DNA from: Haloplanus vescus
GTDB taxonomy: Archaea > Halobacteriota > Halobacteria > Halobacteriales > Haloferacaceae
DNA length: 64,000 nucleotides
Reading direction: 5' to 3'
Assembly: GCF_900107665.1 (NCBI RefSeq)
Contig: NZ_FNQT01000001.1
Coordinates: 1,371,270 to 1,435,269, forward strand
Shown: positions 35,174 through 44,141 of the stretch, one piece after another
How positions within the stretch are numbered: position 1 is the first letter of the stretch
How the letters are laid out: every line of letters starts with the position of its first letter
Translations under genes and position numbers: made by a program
Notes under the pieces: generated by a model
Told to the model about the DNA's origin: nothing
Databases searched by the model: none
The model's input: the letters and a program-made list of their open reading frames with translations, nothing else

Positions 35174-36211
35174 TCATTTAGCAACTGATTTGAGAATATC
35201 TTGTAATTCATTAGCATAATCTTCTGTCCAAAGTTTTTGACGACTAACCTCTTGTCTAGCTTTGATTCCAATTTCTCGCCTCTTTTCAGGATTGTCGATT
35301 AATTCCTCCATTTTGGAATACCACTCCTTATTCGTGCTTGCGAATAAAATAGAGTTGCCAGGATTAGTAATTTTCTCTAAAGGCTCAATTGAAGAAGCGA
35401 TAACCGGGATTCCTATAGACATGCAGCGTATTATCGATGTGTATCCGCCTTTTCCATTAATCCATTCAGTATCTGCCATAGGTCGGATCATAAAATCGAA
35501 TCTTGAAAGTTGTTCATGCTCTTTTTCCAATTCCCACACAAGATGTTCAATATCTCCATGTGATTCCAAGATGTTGTCTGGTAATTCTGTCCCACTAACA
35601 ATGACTAGCTCTGTTTTATAATCGTTTAAAATACGAAGGAGAGGTTCCTCAATCAATTCTAGGTATCTCAAATTGTTAGCTCCACCAATCCAACCAATCG
35701 TAACAGTATCTGACTCAGATATCCCCGAAATCATATCGTCTTTTGGGACCGGTGTGGGCAAGGTGTATACTTTATCGTTATACTCTTCAGCAAACGTCGA
35801 AAGATTAGGGTTTCCGGTTATTACTACTGTCGCAGATTCTAGTGCTGTAATTAACCGTTCTCGTCTTTCAGGATCATCGTCTTCCCACTCTGGGGAAGTG
35901 TAAATCGCATCATCAAAATCAAACACGACCTTAGTACGAAGGAAGTCGGTTAATTTGAATACTACTCTCGGAAGTATAGCCTTCTGTATATAGATTATAT
36001 CGCTTTTCCATGTTAAAAGTAAAAAATTGAATAAGAAAAATATTGTCCGAGATAATTCAAAGTTATGGCTCGAATTTAGCGACAAAAATCGGCATTCTAT
36101 AGAATCATCGAAGAATTTCGTTGGATCCAAAACCCTATGTCGAGAACTCGCAGTCGAATTGTCACCAACTAATATAAACCCAACTGAGATCTCATCTGAA
36201 TCAGAAGCCAT
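35174..36211 (-). CDS. glycosyltransferase, GT-B fold (same subgroup as the gene at 32856)
   Basis: 345 residues from the ATG at 36211; an ATG at 36220 is an alternative. STASSRHRVLDPTKFFDDS near the start, KVVFDFDDAIYTSPEWEDDD near residue 93, TVTIGWIGGANNLRYLELI near 170 and KGGYTSIIRCMSIGIPVIASSIEPLE near 255 parallel the gene at 32856. Strongly AT-rich codons. Likely adds one sugar of the surface glycan. Confidence 0.85.
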   Translation of the reverse strand: MASDSDEISVGFILVGDNSTASSRHRVLDPTKFFDDSIECRFLSLNSSHNFELSRTIFFLFNFLLLTWKSDIIYIQKAILPRVVFKLTDFLRTKVVFDFDDAIYTSPEWEDDDPERRERLITALESATVVITGNPNLSTFAEEYNDKVYTLPTPVPKDDMISGISESDTVTIGWIGGANNLRYLELIEEPLLRILNDYKTELVIVSGTELPDNILESHGDIEHLVWELEKEHEQLSRFDFMIRPMADTEWINGKGGYTSIIRCMSIGIPVIASSIEPLEKITNPGNSILFASTNKEWYSKMEELIDNPEKRREIGIKARQEVSRQKLWTEDYANELQDILKSVAK

Positions 36212-36301
36212 ATCAGGCATCAACAATATCTACGACAGAAGGCATAATTAATTGTTTCCATGATACGAGACACTCTGATCACAGAATCATAGATAATAGT
36301 A

Positions 36302-37180
36302 ATGCAAGAAATAATTAAAAAAGCCCTCTCAAAATCTATCGATATTGTTGGAAAGCATTCATCAAGGATATATCCATCCCAGAATATATTTGAAAAAGAA
36401 TGGGATGTAATGTTAATTCTTGATGCTTGTCGTTATGATCTCATGAATGAAGTGGCACCTGAATTTGATTATTTACCTGAAATTGGAAAATCATACTCCT
36501 TAGCAACCAAGACACCAGTTTGGATGGAACGGACTTTTTCCGAGGCGGTTAATGAGGAACTAGCTGAAACAGCATATATTACGGGTAATCCGAATAGTGC
36601 GGAATTCGTTGATCCGTCAAAAATGGCGTTGGTTGACGAAGTTTGGAAATATGCATGGAATAACGAACTGGGAACAATTACTATGGAACCTATCACAGAC
36701 CGAGCAATATCAGTAGGTCGAACGCAAAATTTCTCCCGTCTATTAGTTCATTATATGCAGCCTCATGAGCCATTTTTATCTTCCCCAGAGCTAGGAGGTT
36801 CCGACACCGTTGAACGGAAAACAGGACAAGGATCTTATGATGAATTTCAAAGTGTCTGGTCCCGCTTAGAAAACGGCGAGATAGCAAAAGAGATAGTTTG
36901 GAAACACTATCGAGAGAATCTGCGTAAGGTTCTCAGAAATATTGAAATTTTAGTGAATAATGTTGAGGCTGATAAACTCGTTATCACATCGGATCATGGA
37001 AATGCCCTTGGGGAGTGGAATCAATATGGACATCCGGCATATCGCCCAATTCCCTCTATTATCCAAGTCCCTTGGATAGAATTGTCTTCAACAGACTCCG
37101 GGATGTATGAACCAGATAACTGGGAGGGCCCAGAACTGGGAAACGTTGAATCACGGCTGAGGGATCTCGGATATATTTGA
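36302..37180 (+). CDS. alkaline-phosphatase-superfamily protein
   Basis: 292 residues, shorter than the sulfatase-like protein at 33945 but related in plan. WDVMLILDACRYDLMNEV near residue 33 carries the first metal Asp; SLATKTPVWMERTF offers a Thr nucleophile candidate; LVHYMQPHEPFL near 148; VITSDHGNALGEWNQYGHPAY near 225 carries the DHG and a late His. It ends RLRDLGYI, the same tail motif as the gene at 33945. Probably modifies a phosphate- or sulfate-containing glycan or lipid; the substrate is unknown. Confidence 0.78.
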   Translation: MQEIIKKALSKSIDIVGKHSSRIYPSQNIFEKEWDVMLILDACRYDLMNEVAPEFDYLPEIGKSYSLATKTPVWMERTFSEAVNEELAETAYITGNPNSAEFVDPSKMALVDEVWKYAWNNELGTITMEPITDRAISVGRTQNFSRLLVHYMQPHEPFLSSPELGGSDTVERKTGQGSYDEFQSVWSRLENGEIAKEIVWKHYRENLRKVLRNIEILVNNVEADKLVITSDHGNALGEWNQYGHPAYRPIPSIIQVPWIELSSTDSGMYEPDNWEGPELGNVESRLRDLGYI

Positions 37181-37195
37181 AATGAGTCAAACTAT

Positions 37196-38710
37196 CTATG
37201 AACCCCACAGTATAATCTTCTGAAAAATAGAGGTATCAAATTTTTCATCAGCCTGTTTGGCAATACTCAGATCTTCTTCCGTAAATCCGGAGAGCAACAT
37301 GAGAAAAAGAACATATGCGATCACAATAGTGCTAGGTAATATAACCACTAAAAGTACGGAGGGCAAATTTCTAGACAGAATAGCGGCTCCAAGTGCTGCG
37401 GCTGGCAAAATCGCTATCCAGAGCTTTAGCCAATCCATCGAGTAAGGGTGGATTCCGCGAAGGTAGTAGATCTCAACGACGCCAACTAAACTAGCAACTG
37501 CCAGGCCTATACTTGTGGCAATCCCGGCTCCGAGAATCCCTATTTTAGGGATTAGAGCAACATCTAATATACCGTTTATACATATGAGTATTATCGTATT
37601 CACCAGAGTTAATTTAGTGTATCCTAGCCCTTCAAGCATCATTCCTTCAGGACCGCAGGAAGAATTAAATAGATATCCAATAAGTAAAGCCAAGAAAGCA
37701 CCTGTGGCAACAGTATATTCTGGGGAAAAGAAGGTTGAAAGATACAGTTCAGGGGCAAGAAAAAGAGTTGTGGCAATTGGAAGTGTGAGTAGTGTTATCC
37801 ATCGGGTCGCGTTCCTATATACAGTCAAGAGCTGGTTCGATTCATTTTGTACACTGGCAACAGTTGGTTTAAACACAGGAGTGAGAGACTTGAGTACAAT
37901 AAGTGTGTTAGAGGCTAAAATAAAGGAAACCTGGTAAAATCCAACATAAGAAGAATCTAAAAAATATCCTATGAGAAATTGATCCAAGCGCCCAACTATT
38001 GAATAGATAACACCTGCAAAGACTAGAGGGAGAGAGTATGAGATGATTTGTCTTTTCCCAATATAATCTACTGTTTCATCTCTAAACCAATCACATTTTC
38101 GGTAGAAAAAAACTAATCCAGCAATTAGAGATGAGATAAGTGCAAATATATGTCCAATTACTAAACCAAAAATCCCAGCTCCAGAAAAAAGAAGTGCAGA
38201 TGTAACAGATATTCGAAATATTGGCCTAATAAAATCCTTAGTATATGACCTATATTTCAAAACTCTAATTGACTTGAATATGGATTCAACAGATTTAATT
38301 AAGGCTTCTATGGGAATTGCTAACGCAAGAACTGGAAGTATGGTGGAGAGAAGAGGATCGTCGAAAAGCCGGGCCAATGATTGAGAAGTAACAATCAGAA
38401 GAACAGCTGCTAATGTTGTGGTGAATACTGACAATAATGCCACAATATATAAGATTCCCGTTGCTTTTCCTTTTTCATTTTCTTGTAAAAATTTTGGCAA
38501 AAAGTAACCTATTGATCGGTGAAGACTCAAATCTGAGATACCACGAATGAAAAGTACGACAGACAAACCAAGTGTAAATGTTCCATATACACTCGGAGAA
38601 ACTAAGCTAGTGATAATGACTAGATATGCGAACCCAAACAAACGGCCAGAGAGGTTCCCTATAAACGTAATACCACCCTGCTTCGCAAGATTTGATACGT
38701 AGTTCCCCAT
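37196..38710 (-). CDS. polysaccharide/lipid-linked oligosaccharide flippase (MOP family)
   Basis: 504 residues from the ATG at 38710. About 12-14 membrane helices throughout; the N-terminus LAKQGGITFIGNLSGRLFGFAYLVIITSLVSP-like sequence in pieces (GGITFIGNLSGRLFGF) is the RfbX/Wzx entry segment, and SSCGPEGMMLEGLGYTKLTLVNTI near 350 is the characteristic later crossover. It would flip a lipid-linked oligosaccharide across the membrane. It is the most AT-rich gene of the cluster. Confidence 0.9.
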   Translation of the reverse strand: MGNYVSNLAKQGGITFIGNLSGRLFGFAYLVIITSLVSPSVYGTFTLGLSVVLFIRGISDLSLHRSIGYFLPKFLQENEKGKATGILYIVALLSVFTTTLAAVLLIVTSQSLARLFDDPLLSTILPVLALAIPIEALIKSVESIFKSIRVLKYRSYTKDFIRPIFRISVTSALLFSGAGIFGLVIGHIFALISSLIAGLVFFYRKCDWFRDETVDYIGKRQIISYSLPLVFAGVIYSIVGRLDQFLIGYFLDSSYVGFYQVSFILASNTLIVLKSLTPVFKPTVASVQNESNQLLTVYRNATRWITLLTLPIATTLFLAPELYLSTFFSPEYTVATGAFLALLIGYLFNSSCGPEGMMLEGLGYTKLTLVNTIILICINGILDVALIPKIGILGAGIATSIGLAVASLVGVVEIYYLRGIHPYSMDWLKLWIAILPAAALGAAILSRNLPSVLLVVILPSTIVIAYVLFLMLLSGFTEEDLSIAKQADEKFDTSIFQKIILWGS

Positions 38711-38943
38711 CCTATTTTGCCACACCCAGAATTGATTCCTCAAAAGCGATTATTTTACGACCCATATTATCTTACTATATGATTAGTGTATAAATCTGGA
38801 TGTTTCGATATCTTTCATCTACAACCATTTTAGTGACTGTCATATTGTTATGATTCTGAATTATTCATCACGTGTTGGCAAAGTCATAATCATTACTGTA
38901 TCCCTTCCATTAAAATAGGATACTGGCTATTCACAGTATTGGA

Positions 38944-39405
38944 ATGATTCATGATGTCGAAGTCCGCGACCTCAAAGTGAACGTTGACGAGCGCGGCCAC
39001 TTGGTTGAGATCTTCCGCGAGGATTGGAGAGAATACGATTCAGAACCCGCAATGTCATACTACTCAATGTCCTACCCGGGCGTCATTCGTGCTTGGCACC
39101 GCCATACACGAGGCCAAATAGATCACTTCATCTGCCCCCAAGGACGAATCAAGGTCGGCATCTACGACGACCGCGACGACTCTCCGACAAAAGGCGAGGT
39201 GAACAAATTCATCATCGGCGAGCACGACCAACAGATCATCCGGATCCCGGGCGACTGTTGGCACGGGTTCAAAGTCGTCGGGAACGAGCAGGCAATCCTC
39301 CTCAACTTCCCGACGAACCTCTACGACTACGAGGATCCGGACGAAGAACGCCTCCCTCCAGACACAGACGAAATCCCTATGGACTGGGACGAGACGCCTA
39401 ACTAA
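38944..39405 (+). CDS. rmlC: dTDP-4-dehydrorhamnose 3,5-epimerase (RmlC family)
   Basis: 153 residues, single cupin. DERGHLVEIFREDW near residue 16, YYSMSYPGVIRAWHRHTRGQ near 40 (catalytic His in WHRH), and IPGDCWHGFKVVGNEQAILLNF near 101. Shorter than bacterial RmlC (about 180) and missing part of its C-terminal arm, which is common for archaeal members. It is followed two bases later by rmlA; from here the base composition returns to GC-rich. Confidence 0.88.
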   Translation: MIHDVEVRDLKVNVDERGHLVEIFREDWREYDSEPAMSYYSMSYPGVIRAWHRHTRGQIDHFICPQGRIKVGIYDDRDDSPTKGEVNKFIIGEHDQQIIRIPGDCWHGFKVVGNEQAILLNFPTNLYDYEDPDEERLPPDTDEIPMDWDETPN

Positions 39406-39407
39406 CG

Positions 39408-40481
39408 ATGAAGGGCATCCTACTTTCCGGCGGAACCGGCTCTCGCCTCCGACCAATCACACACACCGGGCCAAAGCAGCTTGTTCCAGTCGCGAACAAG
39501 CCCGTCCTCGAGTACGCGATCGAAGATCTCAAAGAGGCAGGGATCACCGATATCGGCGTCGTCCTCGGCCACAAGGGCCGCGACGCGATTCAGGAACTCC
39601 TCGGCGACGGTTCCAAGTACGGCGTCGACATCACGTACATTGTTCAGGGTGAGCCCCTCGGCCTCGCACACGCCGCGGGCTGTGCGCGCGACTTCGTCGG
39701 CAACGACGACTTCGTGATGTATCTCGGCGACAACATCCTCAAGTCTGGGATCGCGGAGCTCGTCGAGAGCTTCGAGCGTGGCGACTACGGGGCGGGTATC
39801 GCCCTTCAGAAAGTCGACGATCCCCAAGCGTTCGGGATCGCGGATGTCGACGACGACGGAAACGCCATACAGCTCGTCGAAAAGCCCGAGGACCCGCCGA
39901 CGAACCTCGCACTCATCGGGATGTACGTCTTCTCGCCGGCAGTGTTCGACGCCATCGACGACCTCGAACCGTCGTGGCGGGGCGAGCTCGAGATCACTGA
40001 TGCGATTCAGTTACTCTTGGAAGACGGCTACGAGATCGATTCGCAGGTCGTGACCGGCTGGTGGAAGGACACAGGCAAGCCCACGGACATCCTCGAAGCG
40101 AACCGGCTCGTGCTCGAAGACAAGGAGCTTGAAACGGCGGGCGTCGTCGAAGACGGTGCCGAGACCGAGGGGCGCATCGGGCTCGCCGAGTCAGCGACTA
40201 TCGAGGACGGAGCAGTCGTTCGTGGCCCCGTCTCGATCGCCGAGAACGTGACTATCAAGCACGGTACGTACGTGGGGCCGTACACGTCTATCGGGGCGAA
40301 CTCGACGCTCGAAGACATCCATATCGAGAACAGTGTCGTCATCGGCGATTCGACGCTGAGTGCGTCGGGTCGCATCGTCGACAGCCTGCTCGGTCGGAAC
40401 GCCGATGTTGAGAGTGCCGACGAACTCCTCCCAGAGGGGCGCCGACTCGTCGTCGGTGAGAACTCACAGCTCAAACTCTAA
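39408..40481 (+). CDS. rmlA: glucose-1-phosphate thymidylyltransferase (long archaeal type)
   Basis: 357 residues. MKGILLSGGTGSRLRPITHTGPKQLVPV in two parts is the nucleotidyltransferase start; YLGDNILKSGI near 105 (metal Asp), VEKPEDPPTNLALIGMYVF near 158, and WWKDTGKPTDILEANRLVL near 218. The C-terminal 110 residues are left-handed beta-helix repeats (IEDGAVVRGPVSIAENVTIK), the long form found in archaea. It makes dTDP-glucose, the first rhamnose precursor. Confidence 0.92.
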   Translation: MKGILLSGGTGSRLRPITHTGPKQLVPVANKPVLEYAIEDLKEAGITDIGVVLGHKGRDAIQELLGDGSKYGVDITYIVQGEPLGLAHAAGCARDFVGNDDFVMYLGDNILKSGIAELVESFERGDYGAGIALQKVDDPQAFGIADVDDDGNAIQLVEKPEDPPTNLALIGMYVFSPAVFDAIDDLEPSWRGELEITDAIQLLLEDGYEIDSQVVTGWWKDTGKPTDILEANRLVLEDKELETAGVVEDGAETEGRIGLAESATIEDGAVVRGPVSIAENVTIKHGTYVGPYTSIGANSTLEDIHIENSVVIGDSTLSASGRIVDSLLGRNADVESADELLPEGRRLVVGENSQLKL

Positions 40482-40483
40482 CC

Positions 40484-40663
40484 ATGCGGATCATCACATA
40501 CACCTGTCCGGCCTGTGGTACCATAGTCGCCGCGAACGAACTCGAGGACAACCGAGTCATGAAGTGCCCGGGACTCGACTGCCAGAAAGTGCTGCGCTTC
40601 GAGGACTTCCCCGGCGAGGCACGCGAGTACTTCCTCGAAAACCGCGACCAGTACCAGATCTAG
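40484..40663 (+). CDS. 59-residue zinc-ribbon protein within the rml cluster
   Basis: ATG at 40484, TAG at 40661-40663. Cys pairs CPAC near residue 8 and C-x4-C (CPGLDC) near residue 28 make a zinc ribbon; an acidic helical tail (EDFPGEAREYFLENRDQY) follows. Two bases after rmlA and overlapping the convergent rmlD stop by four bases. The tight packing supports a real gene co-expressed with rmlC-rmlA. Function unknown. Confidence 0.7.
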   Translation: MRIITYTCPACGTIVAANELEDNRVMKCPGLDCQKVLRFEDFPGEAREYFLENRDQYQI

Positions 40664-41550
40664 TCCCAGATATCCCAGACTGTGTCGATATCTGCAGAAA
40701 GTGTGGGCTGCGATCGCCCGAGTGCGTCTTCGATCTTGTCGACGGCGAGACAGCTGTCGAGTGGGCGAGCTGCATCACGCGAGACATCATCCATCGATAC
40801 CTCGGTGAGGAAGCTCTTCGACGCGCCGATACGATCTGCAAGGATCTCTCCGAACTCGTACGGGGTGATACAGGAGCGACAGGCGATGTGGTACCGATCG
40901 CTCTCGCTCGCGGCGATGAGATCCAAGATTGCCTCAGCGGCTTGCCCGACACGAGTAGGGGTGATCCACTGATCCGTGAACAGCGGGACGGACTCCTCAG
41001 CACGTAGTTGGTCGAGAACCCACGCTGGAAACCCAGTGAGATTATCGCTGCTTCGGTGAACGCCCCAGACGAAGGAGAGCCGAGGAATCAAGGCTTGGGG
41101 GTATTCATCTCGGACGTTGCGTTCACCCAGTAACTTCGACTCCCCGTACACTTGAATCGGATTTGGATCGTCCGATTCGTCGTACGGACTGCGTTGCTCT
41201 CCGTCGAAGACGTAGTCCGTCGAGATGTGAACGAACTCGGTTTCTGACGCCCTGCAGTGGTCTGCCAATTCTCCGGGCGCCTCGCCGTTGATAGCCTGCG
41301 CCCGTTCCGGCGCCTGCTCACAGGCATCGACGTCGGTCATCGCTGCGCAGTTGATGACTACGTTAGGAGCGTGTTCGTCGAGGAGATCGCCGAACTGATC
41401 GGACGTTTCTAGCGAGAACTGCGAGAGTGGGATATCAAACGCCGGCTGAGAGGAATGATACGTCCCGTGGACGATCCAGCCTCGTCGTCGCCCCGCCTCA
41501 ACCACGTTACTCCCGAGCAGGCCATTCGCACCGACGACGAGTACGCGCAC
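40660..41550 (-). CDS. rmlD: dTDP-4-dehydrorhamnose reductase
   Basis: 296 residues, SDR fold. MRVLVVGANGLLGSNVVEAG start; NVVINCAAMTDVDACE near 59 and FVHISTDYVFDGEQRSPYDE near 106 are the RmlD signatures; YGESKLLGE near 134 holds the catalytic Tyr-x3-Lys. A late DEYPQALIPRLSFVWGVH and FPAWVLDQLRAEESVPLFTDQWITPT match the substrate side. Final NADPH-dependent step to dTDP-L-rhamnose. Head-to-head with rmlB (51 bases between starts). Confidence 0.92.
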   Translation of the reverse strand: MRVLVVGANGLLGSNVVEAGRRRGWIVHGTYHSSQPAFDIPLSQFSLETSDQFGDLLDEHAPNVVINCAAMTDVDACEQAPERAQAINGEAPGELADHCRASETEFVHISTDYVFDGEQRSPYDESDDPNPIQVYGESKLLGERNVRDEYPQALIPRLSFVWGVHRSSDNLTGFPAWVLDQLRAEESVPLFTDQWITPTRVGQAAEAILDLIAASESDRYHIACRSCITPYEFGEILADRIGASKSFLTEVSMDDVSRDAARPLDSCLAVDKIEDALGRSQPTLSADIDTVWDIWD

Positions 41551-41600
41551 ATCGAGAGTCTTCCGATAGGAATGTAAATACGTACCGACTACTGGGAATT

Positions 41601-42527
41601 ATGCGTATTCTCGTCACGGGCGGCGCTGGCTTCATCGGCTCGAATTTCGTCCACTACGTTCTGGACGAACACGACGCAGACAAGGTCGTCACGCTCGACG
41701 CGCTGACGTATGCAGGCTCGAAGGAGAATCTCGACGGCATTCTTGACCATCCTCGTCACGAGTTCGTGGAGGGCGACATCCGGAATCAGGAACTCGTTCG
41801 CGATCTCGTTGACGATGTCGACGCAGTCGTCAACTTCGCAGCCGAGTCCCACGTTGACCGGTCTATCGAAGGAGCGAACCCGTTCGTCACGACGAACGTT
41901 GAAGGGACACAGATACTTCTGGACGCCGCAAAGGACGCGAATATCGACCGATTCCTACAGATCTCGACGGACGAAGTGTACGGACAGATTCTCGATGGGA
42001 AATTCTCCGAGGCGGATCAACTTAATCCACGAAATCCCTACGCAGCTACGAAGGCAGGCGCCGATCTCCTCGCACAGAGCTATGAAAGGACACACGACCT
42101 TCCGGTGCTCATCACGCGCACGTGCAACAACTTCGGCCCGCATCAGCACCCCGAGAAACTCATTCCAAAGTTTATCAAGAATGCCGCTGCTGGTGAGACA
42201 CTCCCCGTTTACGGAGATGGATCGAACGTCCGAGAGTGGATTTACGTCGAAGATAACTGCCGTGCACTCGATCTGGTCCTTCGGGAAGGAGAGATCAGCG
42301 AGGTGTACAATATCGGGAGCAGTTACGAGAAGACCAACCTCGAAGTGACCGAAGCGATTCTCGATACAGTTGGCGCGGAGGTGGACCTGATTGAGTTCGT
42401 AGACGATCGTGCTGGCCACGACCAACGCTACGCACTCGAAACCGCGAAAATCGAAGCGCTTGGTTGGGAACCGGAGTATACATTTAAACAGGGACTCGAA
42501 CAGACGGTTGAATACTATCTCGACTGA
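41601..42527 (+). CDS. rmlB: dTDP-glucose 4,6-dehydratase
   Basis: 308 residues from the ATG at 41601. MRILVTGGAGFIGSNFVHY at the NAD site, LTYAGSKENLD near 37, FAAESHVDRSIEG near 80 (RmlB hallmark), TDEVYG near 118, catalytic YAATK near 141, RTCNNFGPHQHPEKLIPKFI near 165 and a Val/Asn/Arg-rich VREWIYVEDNCRAL near 205. It converts dTDP-glucose to the 4-keto-6-deoxy intermediate. With rmlA, rmlC and rmlD this completes the dTDP-L-rhamnose pathway. Confidence 0.94.
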   Translation: MRILVTGGAGFIGSNFVHYVLDEHDADKVVTLDALTYAGSKENLDGILDHPRHEFVEGDIRNQELVRDLVDDVDAVVNFAAESHVDRSIEGANPFVTTNVEGTQILLDAAKDANIDRFLQISTDEVYGQILDGKFSEADQLNPRNPYAATKAGADLLAQSYERTHDLPVLITRTCNNFGPHQHPEKLIPKFIKNAAAGETLPVYGDGSNVREWIYVEDNCRALDLVLREGEISEVYNIGSSYEKTNLEVTEAILDTVGAEVDLIEFVDDRAGHDQRYALETAKIEALGWEPEYTFKQGLEQTVEYYLD

Positions 42528-42661
42528 GCTTCGCTTTCTCTTACGACGCCCACATCAACGACTCGTACCAGTCCCGGTTCGCCTCGTACCAGCCTAAACT
42601 GCCAACACACCTTCGATCGACCGCGAGAGATCTAACCGATCGTCGACCCCTCAACAGATTT

Positions 42662-42775
42662 TCAGATATATTCGTCGTACACATCCTCACGTTTAAACTC
42701 GTCACGGGTGACACGCGGAACCCTCAAGCGATCCCGATCATTGAGGAACTCCAAGTCTGCAACGCCCCCCACGGC
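42662..42775 (-). pseudogene. C-terminal fragment of an unidentified protein
   Basis: The minus frame ending at TGA 42662-42664 reads LEFLNDRDRLRVPRVTRDEF then KREDVYDEYI, a typical haloarchaeal acidic C-terminus. Upstream, after about 40 codons, the frame meets a stop and runs into the IS remnant, so this is a truncated gene tail. I cannot name the family. Confidence 0.4.
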
Positions 42776-42779
42776 CCAG

Positions 42780-42872
42780 TGGTGAAGCTGATACTACCGC
42801 TGAGGCTAGCGTTTTTGCGCATGAAGTACTCAGAAAATACTACTCCCCACCTCTCAATTCTTATCTGAACAC
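42780..42872. mobile_element. IS6-family right-end remnant
   Basis: CTTATCTGAACAC at 42860-42872 is identical to the right terminal repeat of the element at 45602-46289. ACTCAGAAAA at 42828-42837 and an ATG complement at 42820-42822 sit at the same spacing (34/35 and 6 bases) as in the intact element, so the transposase start region is preserved: the first codons give M-x-x-N-x-x-L-x-G in both. The body to the left is lost. Confidence 0.75.
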
Positions 42873-43051
42873 AAGGCAGCAGCCAGTCCCACGACTTTAC
42901 TGATGTCGACGACGCCGATCCGAATAGCCCGAATCCAGCGTCGGACGCTCAGACCGCGAATCAACCAACTATGTCACCTCTAGATCGACTAGACCTACAA
43001 CTCCTGACCTAATCGGTGTCCTTATCTGCACACATCCAACACCTACCCACC

Positions 43052-44029
43052 ATGCAGACACTCATCACGGGGGGAAGTGGATTCATTGGGTCCCATCTCG
43101 CTACCCTCCTCTTCGAGGAGACCGACGACGACATCATTCTCTTCGACGACTTCTCCACGGGACGATCAAGCAACGTCTCCCATCTCACCGATCACAACCG
43201 AGTTGAACTCATCGAAGGTGACGTGATTGACAAGGAAACAATCACGCCGCTCGTCCAACAGTCAGACCGCGTCTTCCACCTTGCGGCGGCTGTCGGAGTC
43301 CAGCGTATCGTCGACAAACCGCTCCGCTCAATGCGAACGAACCTGATCGGGACAGAAAACGTCCTCGACGCCGCGGTCGACGACCAGACTCCCGTCTTCA
43401 TCGCTTCCTCGTCGGAACTGTACGGGAAGGCTGAAGCCGTTCCGTTCGCCGAGTCGGACGACCGAGTGCTTGGACCCACCTCTTCACTCCGCTGGAGTTA
43501 TGCCTCCGCGAAGGCCGTTGATGAGTCACTTGCCCTCGCCTATTACCGAGATCACGATCTTCCGGTTGCCGTCGGTCGCTACTTCAACATCGTCGGGCCG
43601 CGCCAGACGGGTCAGTACGGGATGGTCATTCCCCGGTTCGTCGAACAAGCACTCGAGAATAAACCGCTAACAGTGTATGGAGACGGAACGCAGACCCGGA
43701 GCTTCACACACGTCACTGAGGCGGTGAAAGCAACTTACGAACTCCTGACGACACCCGAAGCTCACGGCGAAGTGATCAACGTCGGCGCACCGGAAGCGAC
43801 CTCAATCAAGGAACTTGCGGAGCGAATCATCAATCTCACCGAATCCAACTCCGAAATCACATATATTCCCTACGAAGAGGTGTACAGCGAGGACTTCGAA
43901 GACCCCCAGCAACGAGAGCCGGACGTCTCCAAGCTTGAATCGGTACTCGGATGGCACCCGACGACAGACCTTGATCGCATTCTCAATGATATCATCGAAG
44001 AACAGACGACAGTCACGGCCTCGACGTAA
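43052..44029 (+). CDS. NAD-dependent nucleotide-sugar epimerase/dehydratase
   Basis: 325 residues from the ATG at 43052. MQTLITGGSGFIGSHLATLL at the NAD site, DDFSTGRSSNVSHL near 36, FHLAAAVGVQRIVDKPLRSM near 78, IASSSELYGKAEAVPFAES near 118, catalytic YASAK near 150, and RYFNIVGPRQTGQYGMVIPRF near 178. The V-G-V-Q-x-I-x-x-x-P pattern is typical of UDP-sugar decarboxylase/epimerase relatives. It lies inside the segment bracketed by IS6 ends, beside the lipid-carrier sugar transferase. Confidence 0.9.
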   Translation: MQTLITGGSGFIGSHLATLLFEETDDDIILFDDFSTGRSSNVSHLTDHNRVELIEGDVIDKETITPLVQQSDRVFHLAAAVGVQRIVDKPLRSMRTNLIGTENVLDAAVDDQTPVFIASSSELYGKAEAVPFAESDDRVLGPTSSLRWSYASAKAVDESLALAYYRDHDLPVAVGRYFNIVGPRQTGQYGMVIPRFVEQALENKPLTVYGDGTQTRSFTHVTEAVKATYELLTTPEAHGEVINVGAPEATSIKELAERIINLTESNSEITYIPYEEVYSEDFEDPQQREPDVSKLESVLGWHPTTDLDRILNDIIEEQTTVTAST

Positions 44030-44141
44030 TCTTCGTTCGGACTACTCATCAACTGTAGCCTTATCGAGATCTCACGTTACTGGACATCAGAACCAGCAAA
44101 TTCGACTTCTACGGCCAGCTGTACTCTCTACTACGCGTACA

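Larger units (their letters stand above)
42528..43051. other. intergenic region with decayed coding and IS remnants
   Basis: 524 bases without an intact gene. It contains the coding remnant at 42662, the IS6-type right-end remnant ending at 42872, and at 43021-43033 CTTATCTGCACAC, one base different from the IS end. A minus-strand frame over about 42854-42970 (RRWIRAIRIGVVDISKVVG) also looks protein-like but has no start. Confidence 0.5.
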
